From assembly GCA_000715855.1 (NCBI GenBank), contig KL571204.1, forward strand, positions 71,115-86,623: a DNA stretch of 15,509 nt. The letters are read 5' to 3'. Origin of the DNA: Actinoplanes liguriensis (GTDB taxonomy: Bacteria; Actinomycetota; Actinomycetes; Mycobacteriales; Micromonosporaceae). This document shows positions 7,030-14,082 of this stretch, in pieces. The position numbers and the translations under genes are program-made. The notes beneath the pieces were generated by a model. That model was not told where the DNA came from. It saw only the letters and a program-made list of their open reading frames with translations, and did no database searches. The number at the start of each line of letters is the position of its first letter. The stretch's first letter is position 1.

Positions 7030-8187
7030 GTGCGAATCCTGCAGATAGTCAACATCGGCTACGAGGCCGGCGGCGCGGAGAAGAGCGTCCGGCTGATCAC
7101 CGACGGGCTCACGGCCCGCGGGCACCGGGTCGAGGTGGTCGCGACCGACCTGATGGCGGACGGGCACGAGATCTTCGCCGACCACCTGGTGCCGTCGATC
7201 AGCGGCTCGGCGCCCCGGCGGTTCGCCGGTTACCTCTGGCATCAGCGGGCCTACCGCCAGGTGCGCGACATCGTCGAGAGCTTCCGCCCGGACTGCGTGC
7301 ACCTGCACACCCACGGCGAGTTCAGCCCGGCCGTCCTGTCCGCCACGGCCGGCCGGCCCCGGCTGCTCACCGTGCACGGCCCGGAGGACTGGACGCTGAA
7401 CCTGCTGCGCTGGAACCTGGCCAGCGCCACCGCACGAGGTGGCCTGTCGGCCGCCGACCGCGCCCGTTACGCGTACCTCCGGTTCGTTCAGCGCCCGGCC
7501 TACCGCGCCCGGCTCCGCGGCGTCGACCGGATCCTCACCCCCAGCCGGTTCTTCGCCGAGAGCGTGGCCGCCGACGTCGGCACGTCCCGCACCCACGTTC
7601 TTCCCAACGGCATTGCGCGTACGGCCATGGCCACCCCCCTGCGCGACGCCGGACACGTTCTCTACGTCGGCCGCCTCGAGCAGGTCAAAGGCGTGGACGT
7701 GCTGCTCGACGCGTTCCGGCAGGTCGTCGCGGCGCACCCGGGCGCGCGGCTGACAGTGGTCGGCGACGGCGCCGACCGTGCCCGCCTGGAGGCCGAGCAC
7801 GCCGAGCCGCGCGCCGCCGGACAGGTCACCTTCACCGGATGGCTCACCGCCGAGCAGGTCGCCGAGCGGGTCGCGTCGAGCTCGGTGGTGGTCCTGCCGT
7901 CGCTCTGGCCGGAGAACTTCCCGACCGTGGCCCTGGAGGCGCTGCAGGCCGGCCGTCCGATGGTCGCCTCCCGGGTCGGCGGGCTGCCCGAGCTGGTCGG
8001 CGACGACAACGGGGTGCTGGTCACGCCCGGGGATCGCGATGAGCTGGCCCGGGCGCTGAACGGGCTGCTCGGACGCCCCGAGCTGCTGGCCCGCCTGGGC
8101 GCGGGCTCGGCCGCGCGCGCCGGCCGGTACGACGTCGCCACCTTCCTGGACCTGCTGGAACACCACTACGAAGAGGTAAGCGCATGA
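7030..8187 (+). CDS. GT4 family glycosyltransferase, third of four
   Basis: A 385-residue protein with a GTG start one base after the flippase TGA; no strong SD is visible, so coupling is likely. The N-terminus reads MRILQIVNIGYEAGGAEKSV, with the GG-A-E acceptor loop of GT4 enzymes. Further on are VHLHTHGEFS, a LTPSRFFAESV linker strand and VLPNGI. The donor site has LYVGRLEQVKG (R215, K220) and EX7E as E295 to E303 in PENFPTVALEAL. The protein is about 20 residues longer than its two upstream paralogs, owing to an Arg/Ala-rich insertion around residues 135-160. It should transfer a sugar onto the lipid-linked intermediate in the cytoplasm. Its stop overlaps the next start (ATGA). Substrates are unknown. 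Confidence 0.91.
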   Translation: MRILQIVNIGYEAGGAEKSVRLITDGLTARGHRVEVVATDLMADGHEIFADHLVPSISGSAPRRFAGYLWHQRAYRQVRDIVESFRPDCVHLHTHGEFSPAVLSATAGRPRLLTVHGPEDWTLNLLRWNLASATARGGLSAADRARYAYLRFVQRPAYRARLRGVDRILTPSRFFAESVAADVGTSRTHVLPNGIARTAMATPLRDAGHVLYVGRLEQVKGVDVLLDAFRQVVAAHPGARLTVVGDGADRARLEAEHAEPRAAGQVTFTGWLTAEQVAERVASSSVVVLPSLWPENFPTVALEALQAGRPMVASRVGGLPELVGDDNGVLVTPGDRDELARALNGLLGRPELLARLGAGSAARAGRYDVATFLDLLEHHYEEVSA

Positions 8188-9317
8188 CCGCGGTGCTCCT
8201 GGCCACCCCGTACTACCCACCGAACCTGGGCGGGGTCCAGCAGTACACCTGGAACCTGGCTCGCCAGCTGCGCAAACGGCACGGGTACCGGGTCGTCGTG
8301 GCCACCACCGCCGAGCCCGGCGAGCCGGCGAGCACGCAGGTCGACGAGGACGGCGTCACCGTCTATCGCCTCGCCGCGCAGCGCCGCATCTCGAACACTC
8401 CGGTCGGCTTCGGCTGGACCGGCGCGATCCGCCGGATCATCCGGGACGAGAAGATCGACGTGATCAACGGGCACGGGCCGGTGCCGCTCTTCGCCGACCT
8501 GGCCCGCCGGGCGGCCGGCGACGTGCCGTTCGTGCTCACCTACCACGCCGGCCGGATGCGCAAGGGACACTTCGCGCCGGACCTCGCCCTCGCCACCTAT
8601 GAGAACGTGATGCTCGCCAGCACTGTCCGGCACTCGCGGGAGCTGATCTGCGCCTCCGAGCACGTCGGCGAGGACCTGCCGAAACTTTTCGACGGCCGGC
8701 AGACGGTCATCGAGCCGGGCGCGGACCTCGACCTGTTCCGGCGCACCCCGGTCCCCCCGGGACAGCGGATCGTGTTCTCCGCGTCGCTGGAGAAAGCGAC
8801 CTCGTACAAGGGGCTGGCCGACCTGCTGCACGCCGTGGCCCGCCTCGCTCCGACCCTTCCCGACGTGCACCTCGAGGTGGCCGGCAGCGGCACCGCCGAG
8901 CAGGATTACCACGAGCTGGCGCGCGAGCTCGGGATCAGCGACCGGGTCACCTTTGCCGGTTATCTGAGCGGGGAGAAGCTCGCCGAGGCGTACCGCCGGG
9001 CCCGGGTCCTCTGCCTGCCCACCCACTTCGACAACTACCCGACCGTCATCGTCGAGGCGATGGCGACCGGGCGTCCGATCGTGTCGACCCGCGTCGGCGC
9101 GATCCCGATGTTCGTGAGCGAGGGCGGCAGCGGCCTGCTCAACGAGCCGGGCGACCTCGACGCGCTCACCGCCTCCCTGCGGACCGTGCTCACCGACTAC
9201 GAGCTGGCGTCCCGCCTCGGCGCCGCGGGCAGCGACTTCGTCGCCGCAAACCTGTCCTGGCAGCGCCAGTCCGACCGCATGGTCGACGTCTTCCGACGAG
9301 CAATGAAAAAACCCTGA
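8184..9317 (+). CDS. GT4-like glycosyltransferase with altered active-site motifs, last gene of the operon
   Basis: A 377-residue protein. The ATG overlaps the upstream stop, and GAGG at 8173-8176 gives a proper SD. The N-terminal loop YYPPNLGGVQQYTWNLA is typical GT4. The donor domain departs from its siblings: where they have VGRL, this has FSASLEKATSYKG (S199-G210), and the first acidic residue of EX7E is Asp (D283 to E291 in FDNYPTVIVEAM). The order and spacing of the remaining blocks (VEVAGSG-like turn, TFAGYL, GRPIVSTRVG) are intact, so the fold is surely GT-B. Asp in place of the first Glu is uncommon and could mean different donor binding or reduced activity. It ends 21 bp before the operon terminator. 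Confidence 0.9.
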   Translation: MTAVLLATPYYPPNLGGVQQYTWNLARQLRKRHGYRVVVATTAEPGEPASTQVDEDGVTVYRLAAQRRISNTPVGFGWTGAIRRIIRDEKIDVINGHGPVPLFADLARRAAGDVPFVLTYHAGRMRKGHFAPDLALATYENVMLASTVRHSRELICASEHVGEDLPKLFDGRQTVIEPGADLDLFRRTPVPPGQRIVFSASLEKATSYKGLADLLHAVARLAPTLPDVHLEVAGSGTAEQDYHELARELGISDRVTFAGYLSGEKLAEAYRRARVLCLPTHFDNYPTVIVEAMATGRPIVSTRVGAIPMFVSEGGSGLLNEPGDLDALTASLRTVLTDYELASRLGAAGSDFVAANLSWQRQSDRMVDVFRRAMKKP

Positions 9318-9337
9318 TTCCCCGGTACGTCGTATCG

Positions 9338-9402
9338 GCCCGCCACCCAGCCCCGAGCGCCAGCCGGCGTTGAGGGCTGGGGGCTGGCGGCGGGCGGTTT
9401 TT
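9338..9402 (+). terminator. Rho-independent terminator of the polysaccharide operon
   Basis: GCCCGCC (9338-9344) pairs with GGCGGGC (9389-9395). The stem continues inward with small mismatches, including CGCCAGCC and GGCTGGCG, and is followed by GG and five T residues (9398-9402). It starts 20 bp after the last glycosyltransferase stop and lies between convergent genes, the right place and orientation for the + operon. A second perfect pairing, 9358-9368 with 9414-9424, competes with it and could serve the opposing gene. Confidence 0.8.
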
Positions 9403-9428
9403 CGACCGTGGGTGCCGGCTGGCGGGGT

Positions 9429-10526
9429 TCAGAAGCTTGTGGCTCGGTGCAGGGCGCTGCGCAGGGCTTCGTAGGCCGGCTTCGGGGTGCCGTCCGCGCG
9501 GCGCAGGCCGAAGAAGTTCTCGCTGGTCGACGTGTCCGTGCCGAGGTCCCGGTCGGAGTACCAGAACACGGCGTCGACCAGCGGTGTCGTCGCCGCGGTC
9601 GGGATCAGGTCCGCGGCGATGGCGGCCTGCCGAGCTTCGGTGACGTGGGTGACGTTGAGGCCGCTGCTGCCGTCGGAGGCGGCGCCTGGGCCGCCGGTCG
9701 GCGCGCCGGTCTCGGTCAGCCACAGGGGCATCGTGGGGTGGCCGGCGGTGTCCAGCGCGTCGCGGATCTTCCCGATCCGGTCCCAGGTCGTGCCGAACAG
9801 TGTGCGGTCACCGGCCAGGTGCGGGTACGTGTACGGGTGATATCCCACCGCGTCCACCGCGTCCCCGGCCTCGCGCAGCACGATCGTCAGGAATTCCTCC
9901 GGGCTGACCTGGCCGGGGCCGTTGCCGGTGGCGACCAGCCCGCCCATGATCAGCTTGGTGGCCGGGTCGACGGCGCGGATGGCGCTGCTGGTCGCGGTGA
10001 ACAGGCGCGCGTACGCCATGGGGTCGGGCTCCGGTTTCCAGAAGCCCAGGTTCGGCTCGTTCCAGATCTCCCACACGTGCAGCCCACGGGGCGCGTAGCG
10101 GCGGGCCGCGGCGTCCGCGAACCGCGCGAACGCGGCCGGGTCGGCCGGGGCACACGTCGCCTCACCGCAGTCGGCGACGCGCGCCCAGGCGGGGGTGTAC
10201 GCCAGCACCGGCAGGATCCGCAGCCCGCGTTTCTGGGCCGCGTCGAGCACCCGGTCGAAGAGCTGCCAGTGGTACGTGTCCGGCCCGTCGTTCTGGATGT
10301 CGTCCCAGGAGAGGTCGGCCCGGACCCATCCGGCGCCCAGGTCGGCGGCGTCGTCCAGGGCCTGGCCGAGCCGCTCGTCGGACATCCAGACGAGCGTGTC
10401 GCCGTAGGCGATCCCGGTGTTCAGCGCGTGCGGCGTTTTCGGCTCCCCGGAGCGGGCGATCATCACGATCGCGGTGCTGACCAGGATCAGCGCGACCACC
10501 AGCAGTCCGCGCCGCATCTTGATCAT
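9429..10526 (-). CDS. Membrane-anchored or secreted clan-A glycoside hydrolase, GH39/PslG-like
   Basis: A 365-residue protein. An N-terminal basic stretch and hydrophobic helix (about residues 5-24) form a signal anchor or signal peptide; no clear cleavage site follows, so anchoring is likely. The rest is a TIM-barrel hydrolase: RADLSWDDIQ (69-78), EIWNEPN (153-159, acid/base E157), GYHPY (228-232) and WLTETGAP (269-276, nucleophile E272). The NEP plus TETG pairing with about 115 residues between is the clan GH-A pattern, and PslG-type GH39 enzymes of exopolysaccharide loci look like this. It probably cleaves the polymer of the neighbouring operon at the cell surface. The ATG at 10526 has no good SD; Met at residue 4 is an alternative. 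It lies 15 bp downstream of the small membrane gene, so they are probably co-transcribed. Confidence 0.85.
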   Translation of the reverse strand: MIKMRRGLLVVALILVSTAIVMIARSGEPKTPHALNTGIAYGDTLVWMSDERLGQALDDAADLGAGWVRADLSWDDIQNDGPDTYHWQLFDRVLDAAQKRGLRILPVLAYTPAWARVADCGEATCAPADPAAFARFADAAARRYAPRGLHVWEIWNEPNLGFWKPEPDPMAYARLFTATSSAIRAVDPATKLIMGGLVATGNGPGQVSPEEFLTIVLREAGDAVDAVGYHPYTYPHLAGDRTLFGTTWDRIGKIRDALDTAGHPTMPLWLTETGAPTGGPGAASDGSSGLNVTHVTEARQAAIAADLIPTAATTPLVDAVFWYSDRDLGTDTSTSENFFGLRRADGTPKPAYEALRSALHRATSF

Positions 10527-10541
10527 GATGAGGAAGCTTAC

Positions 10542-10736
10542 CTACCCGGTGCGGTGGGTCCGGGCGAGAACCATGCTGGCCAGCCCGCAGCAGACGGTCA
10601 GCCAGGTGGCCGGGAGCAGCAGGTAGACGGCTTCCCGGACGGTTCCGCCGAGGAGACCGCTCAGGATCAGCAGGGCGGCGCCGATGAAGACGATCGCGGC
10701 GAGAGCCACCGTGCGATGGATGGTGCGGTCGGGCAT
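10542..10736 (-). CDS. Small two-helix membrane protein of unknown function
   Basis: A 64-residue protein MPDRTIHRTVALAA to ARTHRTG. GGGGAG (complement of 10743-10748) lies 6 nt before the ATG, which decides this start; a longer in-frame opening to 10844 lacks an SD and adds an Arg/Ser-rich stretch. Two hydrophobic helices (about residues 9-29 and 33-57) are joined by a short loop, GGTVREA, with basic residues at both ends. I do not recognise a family. Just downstream lies the PslG-like hydrolase, so the pair may form a unit: the small protein could be a partner or a minor export component, but the sequence gives no direct evidence. Confidence 0.75.
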   Translation of the reverse strand: MPDRTIHRTVALAAIVFIGAALLILSGLLGGTVREAVYLLLPATWLTVCCGLASMVLARTHRTG

Positions 10737-11104
10737 GCGGCGCTCCCCGGTTCGGCGACTGGATCGGGTGGAAGCCTCCCCGATCGCCGCGAATCGGGAC
10801 AACCTCCATTCGGGTGTGACGAGCGCCACAGGCAACGCGAGCAACGAATCGCGGCGGGTCCGACCACATCCGTACGTACGAGAAAATTGCTTTTATTAAT
10901 TCACGTGAGGCCGGCAGATCATTTCTGCCGGTCCCGAAGGCGTTTCTCGACAGTAGGTGTTTTTGCAGCTCAGGCGGCGTCTTAGGAATTGTTTAAGGCG
11001 GGTTGACCGGGCTGAAGAAAAGCGTTTATGGTCCTCCTCGCACCGAGGTGGCCTGCCCTTACATCCCCCTCTTCGCCTCGCTGCGACAAAGCGAAAGGAA
11101 CACC
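10737..11104. other. Divergent intergenic region with AT-rich island and hairpin
   Basis: These 368 bp separate the minus-strand hydrolase unit from the pectate lyase and hold no convincing gene. Visible elements are: a 6-bp inverted repeat CCCGAT/ATCGGG (10779-10798), a 10-bp palindrome CGTACGTACG (10871-10880), a very AT-rich stretch (10881-10905) in otherwise GC-rich DNA, and a hairpin with perfect 8-bp arms CCGGCAGA/TCTGCCGG (10911-10931). The + promoter for the pectate lyase follows near 11003. The minus-strand promoter must also lie here, but I cannot place it. Confidence 0.65.
11003..11032 (+). promoter_or_regulatory. Candidate sigma70-type promoter for the pectate lyase gene
   Basis: TTGACC (11003-11008, 5 of 6 to the -35 consensus) and TATGGT (11027-11032, 4 of 6 to the -10 consensus) are 18 bp apart. 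Transcription would start near 11039, leaving a leader of about 65 nt. This leader includes a small hairpin, CCTCG/CGAGG, and AAGGAA ahead of the ATG at 11105. Confidence 0.5.
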
Positions 11105-12790
11105 ATGAACAGCGCCGAAGAAAGCGCGGCAAAGCCCAGTCGCCGGAAACGGAAGGTCGTTCTGGCCTCCGGCATGGCCGCGGTCGTGGCCGGTCTCGGC
11201 ACCGTCGCCGGCGTGTCCTTCGCGGACACCGACGACACCGCGGCCACCACCGCGAGCAGTGGCGCCGCGTTCGCCGACGACTTCGAGGACGGCGACACCG
11301 CCGGCTGGAGCAAGTCGGGCGGCGCCTGGTCGGTCGCCGCGGACGGCAGCAAGGTGCTCAAGCAGGCGAAGACCGGTGCGACGCTCGCCCGGGAGTTCGC
11401 CGGCGACACGGGCTGGACCGACTACTCCGTGCAGGCCAAGGTCGAGCCGCTGGCCGTCGCCGCGGACGGGTACGCCGCGATCGTGGCCCGGGCGGCGAGC
11501 TCGACCAGCTTCTACCGGCTCGCGCTGACCGGCGCGAACAAGGTACAGCTCCAGTCGGTGAAGTCGGGCGCGGTGACCGTGCTCAGCGAGGCCGCCGTGA
11601 CGGTGAGCGCCGGCGCGTCGTACACGCTGGGTCTGAATCTGACCGGGAACACGCTGAGCGGCTCGGTGAACGGCGCCGCGATCGTCGAGGGAACCGCGAC
11701 GGCGTTCGGGGCGGGCCGGATCGGCCTGCAGACCTACGACGCCACCGCGGAGTTCGACGACGTCCTGGTCACCACCGCCGGGTCCGCGACCACCGCGCCG
11801 ACCGCGACCGCGAGCGCCACCCCGACGGCGACGGCGACCGCCACGGCGACCGCGAGCCCGACGGCCACCGCGACCGCGACCGCGAGCCCGACCGCCACCA
11901 GCAGCGGCAAGTTCGAGACCAGCCCGATCGGCTTCGGCGCGGGCACCACCGGTGGCGTCGGCGGCGAGACCGTGGCGATCACCTCGCTGGACCAGCTGAT
12001 CACCGAGGCCGCCTCGGACGGCCCGAAGATCCTGCAGCTCTCCAGCGTGCTCAAGGGCAGCGGCACCGACCAGGTCGTCGTCACCTCGGACAAGACGATC
12101 GTGGGCGTCGGCGCGAATGCCGGCCTGACCGGTGCAGGCATCTTCGTCAAGAAGGCCAGCAACGTCATCATCCGCAACCTGAAGATCTCGTTCGCGCTCG
12201 CGCCGGTCGACCTGATCGCCGCGCAGAAGTCCGACCACGTGTGGATCGACCACAACGAGCTGTTCAACGACACCACGCACGACAAGGACTTCTACGACGG
12301 CATGGTGGACCTGACCCACGCCACCGACTTCGTCACGGTCTCCTGGAACTTCCTGCACGACCACCACAAGGGCTCGCTGATCGGCCACTCCGACAGCAAC
12401 GCCGCCGAGGACACCGGCCACCTGCGGATCACCTACAGCCACAACTGGTTCGACAACGTGGCGTCGCGCCTGCCGCGGGTCCGCTTCGGCACCGTGCACC
12501 TCTACGACAACCTGTTCACCAACGCCGAGACCAGCGGCATCCACTGCCTGATGAACGCGCAGTGCCTGGTGCAGAACAACGTCTTCGTGAACGTCAAGCT
12601 GCCGGTCTGGACGACCGAGGACTCCGACGAGGACGGCTTCGCGGTGATCTCCGGCAACGACTTCGGCGGCGAGGCGCCGGTGATCACCCAGACCGGCACG
12701 TTCACCACCGCGCCGTACTCGGTCACCCTGGAGCCGGCGTCGTCGGTCTCCGCCCTGGTCAAGGCCGGTGCGGGCACGGGCAAGATCTAA
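11105..12790 (+). CDS. Secreted modular pectate lyase (PL1) with N-terminal jelly-roll-like domain
   Basis: A 561-residue protein; AAGGAA is 4-5 nt before the ATG. A basic n-region (PSRRKRK, residues 12-18) and hydrophobic core (about 19-38) ending VSFA give a signal peptide; the RR pair lacks a full Tat motif. Residues about 55-225 (FADDFEDGDTAGWSKSG onward) resemble concanavalin-like/LamG-type sugar-binding domains. A linker at about 226-267 repeats TATATATASP. The catalytic part is PL1: WIDHNE (380-385), DGMVDLTHATDF (398-409, Ca-binding D402), HHKGSLIGHSD (420-430, K422) and RLPRVR (455-460), R455 and R460 matching the invariant arginines of PelC-type lyases. It cleaves polygalacturonate by beta-elimination in a calcium-dependent way, outside the cell. 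Next to a polysaccharide locus, a uronate-rich own polymer is a possible but unproved substrate. Confidence 0.92.
   Translation: MNSAEESAAKPSRRKRKVVLASGMAAVVAGLGTVAGVSFADTDDTAATTASSGAAFADDFEDGDTAGWSKSGGAWSVAADGSKVLKQAKTGATLAREFAGDTGWTDYSVQAKVEPLAVAADGYAAIVARAASSTSFYRLALTGANKVQLQSVKSGAVTVLSEAAVTVSAGASYTLGLNLTGNTLSGSVNGAAIVEGTATAFGAGRIGLQTYDATAEFDDVLVTTAGSATTAPTATASATPTATATATATASPTATATATASPTATSSGKFETSPIGFGAGTTGGVGGETVAITSLDQLITEAASDGPKILQLSSVLKGSGTDQVVVTSDKTIVGVGANAGLTGAGIFVKKASNVIIRNLKISFALAPVDLIAAQKSDHVWIDHNELFNDTTHDKDFYDGMVDLTHATDFVTVSWNFLHDHHKGSLIGHSDSNAAEDTGHLRITYSHNWFDNVASRLPRVRFGTVHLYDNLFTNAETSGIHCLMNAQCLVQNNVFVNVKLPVWTTEDSDEDGFAVISGNDFGGEAPVITQTGTFTTAPYSVTLEPASSVSALVKAGAGTGKI
11781..11904 (+). 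repeat. Low-complexity linker repeat (Thr/Ala/Pro codons) in the pectate lyase gene
   Basis: The DNA is a run of ACC/GCG/ACG codons with GCGACCGC-type short repeats, encoding a flexible linker whose core is two copies of TATATATASP. Such linkers join carbohydrate-binding and catalytic modules in actinomycete secreted enzymes and are often O-glycosylated. The repeat is prone to length change by slippage. Confidence 0.85.
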
Positions 12791-12805
12791 GAAAAGAGCA
12801 TTTGC

Positions 12806-12840
12806 GCGTACGGACGGGGGCCGCGCCCTCGTCCGTACGC
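12806..12840. terminator. Strong T-less hairpin after the pectate lyase gene
   Basis: GCGTACGGACG (12806-12816) and CGTCCGTACGC (12830-12840) are perfect complements. Pairing continues inward through a G·U and four more pairs to a 3-nt loop (12822-12824), about 16 bp in all. It begins 15 bp after the stop. No T-tract follows on the + strand, which is common for actinobacterial terminators. On the minus strand it would be followed by a T-rich run. Confidence 0.7.
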
Positions 12841-12930
12841 GGTATAGCCAGCACTACCCTCAGGACTCACGCTGTCCATATCGGAATTGTCCTCCGGATC
12901 GAGAAGGCTCAAGGCATTAGATCCGTCGAT

Positions 12931-12936
12931 GAGGAG
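12931..12936 (+). promoter_or_regulatory. Ribosome binding site fixing the serine hydrolase start
   Basis: GAGGAG lies 7 nt before the ATG at 12944. It favours that start, which directly precedes a clean signal peptide, over an upstream in-frame TTG opening at 12887. Confidence 0.75.
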
Positions 12937-12943
12937 CTCTCCG

Positions 12944-14035
12944 ATGCTGAAGCGTCTCGCGTTCGTCTCCGCCGCGCTCGCCGCCACCGTCTTCGCGGCT
13001 CAGCCGGCCGTCGCCGCCACCACCCAGGACCCGGTCCGGAAGGATCTGGCGAACCTGGTCGCCGAGGGCTTCCCGGGCGCGCTGGCCGTGGTCCGCGACG
13101 AGCACGGCCGGGTCCGGAAGTTGACCGCCGGGGTCGGTGACATCGCCACCGGGCGGCCGGTGCCCGCCGACGGTCAGGTCCGGATCGGCAGCAACACGAA
13201 GACGTTCGTCGCGGTGGTCATGCTGCAACTGGTCGCCGAGCACCGGGTGCGGCTGGACGACCCGGTGGAGAAGTATCTGCCCGGCCTGCTCCACGGCCAG
13301 CGGATCACCGTCCGGCAGATCCTGCAGCACACCAGCGGCCTGCCGAACTACACCGAGTTCCTGCCGGACGACCTGTCGGTGCGGTATCAGCACTTCGAGC
13401 CGCACCAACTGCTGGACATCGCGCTGGCCCAGCCGCCGGTGTTCCCGCCCGGCACCTCCTGGGCGTACAGCAACACCAACTACATCGTCGCCGGCCTGAT
13501 CGTCGAGCGGGTCACCGGCCACACGCTGGAGCAGCAGATCGACCAGCGGGTGATCCGGAAGGCAGGGCTGCGGCACACATATTTCCCGGTCGACGGCGAG
13601 ACCGGGATCCGCGAGCGGCACCCGGAGGGCTACATGACCGGGGAGGACGGCGAGCTGCTCGACATCACCGACCTGGACCCGTCCTGGGGTTGGGCGGCCG
13701 GCCAGATGATCGCCACGCCGTCCGATCTGAATGCGTTCTTCAGCGCGCTGATCCACGGGAAGCTGCTGCCGAAGGCCGAGCTCGCCGAGATGGAGCGGAC
13801 CGTCCCCGCCGACCTGTTCCCCGGCGCGAGGTACGGCCTCGGCCTGATCAGCTTCCCGCTGAGCTGCGGCGGGGTGGCGTGGGGCCACGGCGGTGACATC
13901 CCCGGCTACGAGACGCGCACCGAGGTCACCATGGACGGCCGCGCCGCGACGGTCGCGGTGACGGCGATGCCGCAGTCCGAGGAGGCGGCGATGGACGTGC
14001 TCGGGACGGTCGATGACGCACTGTGCGAATCCTGA
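12944..14035 (+). CDS. Secreted serine hydrolase of the beta-lactamase / D-Ala-D-Ala carboxypeptidase family (S12, class C-like)
   Basis: A 363-residue protein with a Sec signal peptide: KR then the hydrophobic LAFVSAALAATVFAA, with cleavage likely after AVA (about residue 24). The penicillin-recognising triad is complete: SNTK (S83 nucleophile, K86), YSN (Y175, N177) and HGG (315-317), the last replacing KTG as in many S12 carboxypeptidases and esterases. QHTSGLPNYTEF and PGTSWAYSNTNY are typical of the family. Probable activity is D,D-carboxypeptidase or D-aminopeptidase/esterase on peptidoglycan-like substrates outside the membrane. True beta-lactam resistance is not implied. It stands alone on the strand, 153 bp after the pectate lyase stop and past a strong hairpin, so it likely has its own promoter, which I could not place. 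Confidence 0.92.
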   Translation: MLKRLAFVSAALAATVFAAQPAVAATTQDPVRKDLANLVAEGFPGALAVVRDEHGRVRKLTAGVGDIATGRPVPADGQVRIGSNTKTFVAVVMLQLVAEHRVRLDDPVEKYLPGLLHGQRITVRQILQHTSGLPNYTEFLPDDLSVRYQHFEPHQLLDIALAQPPVFPPGTSWAYSNTNYIVAGLIVERVTGHTLEQQIDQRVIRKAGLRHTYFPVDGETGIRERHPEGYMTGEDGELLDITDLDPSWGWAAGQMIATPSDLNAFFSALIHGKLLPKAELAEMERTVPADLFPGARYGLGLISFPLSCGGVAWGHGGDIPGYETRTEVTMDGRAATVAVTAMPQSEEAAMDVLGTVDDALCES

Positions 14036-14070
14036 GCTGACAGGTGACAGCGGGCGGAAAATGATCTCCG

Positions 14071-14076
14071 TACAGT
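14071..14076 (+). promoter_or_regulatory. -10 element of a probable leaderless promoter, first paralog
   Basis: TACAGT fits the actinobacterial TANNNT -10 and ends 6 nt before the ATG at 14083, so transcription should start at or next to the start codon. The block TCTCCGTA just upstream is shared with the second paralog. No clear -35 is seen. GGGGG before the ATG is too close for a good SD. Confidence 0.55.
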
Positions 14077-14082
14077 GGGGGC

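Noticed and set aside
10737..10844. N-terminal extension of the small membrane protein to 10844
   Set aside because: No SD at that start and an unstructured Arg/Ser-rich addition. GGGGAG 6 nt before the ATG at 10736 is better.
10871..10880. CGTACGTACG as a firm operator site
   Set aside because: A 10-bp self-complementary word can arise by chance in GC-rich DNA, and no second copy was seen. It is only listed as part of the intergenic description.
9408..10985. A 525-codon plus-strand frame over the hydrolase gene
   Set aside because: No domain and Gly/Arg/Val-biased composition. The minus-strand frame has the full WNEPN and TETG catalytic motifs.
11781..11904. Short repeats here as a CRISPR or regulatory repeat array
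   Set aside because: They are in-frame Thr/Ala/Pro codons forming a protein linker, with no spacers.
10957..13140. A 727-codon plus-strand frame over the pectate lyase
   Set aside because: Arg/Gly-rich out-of-frame translation running across the strong hairpin and into the next gene. The PL1 frame has all conserved motifs.
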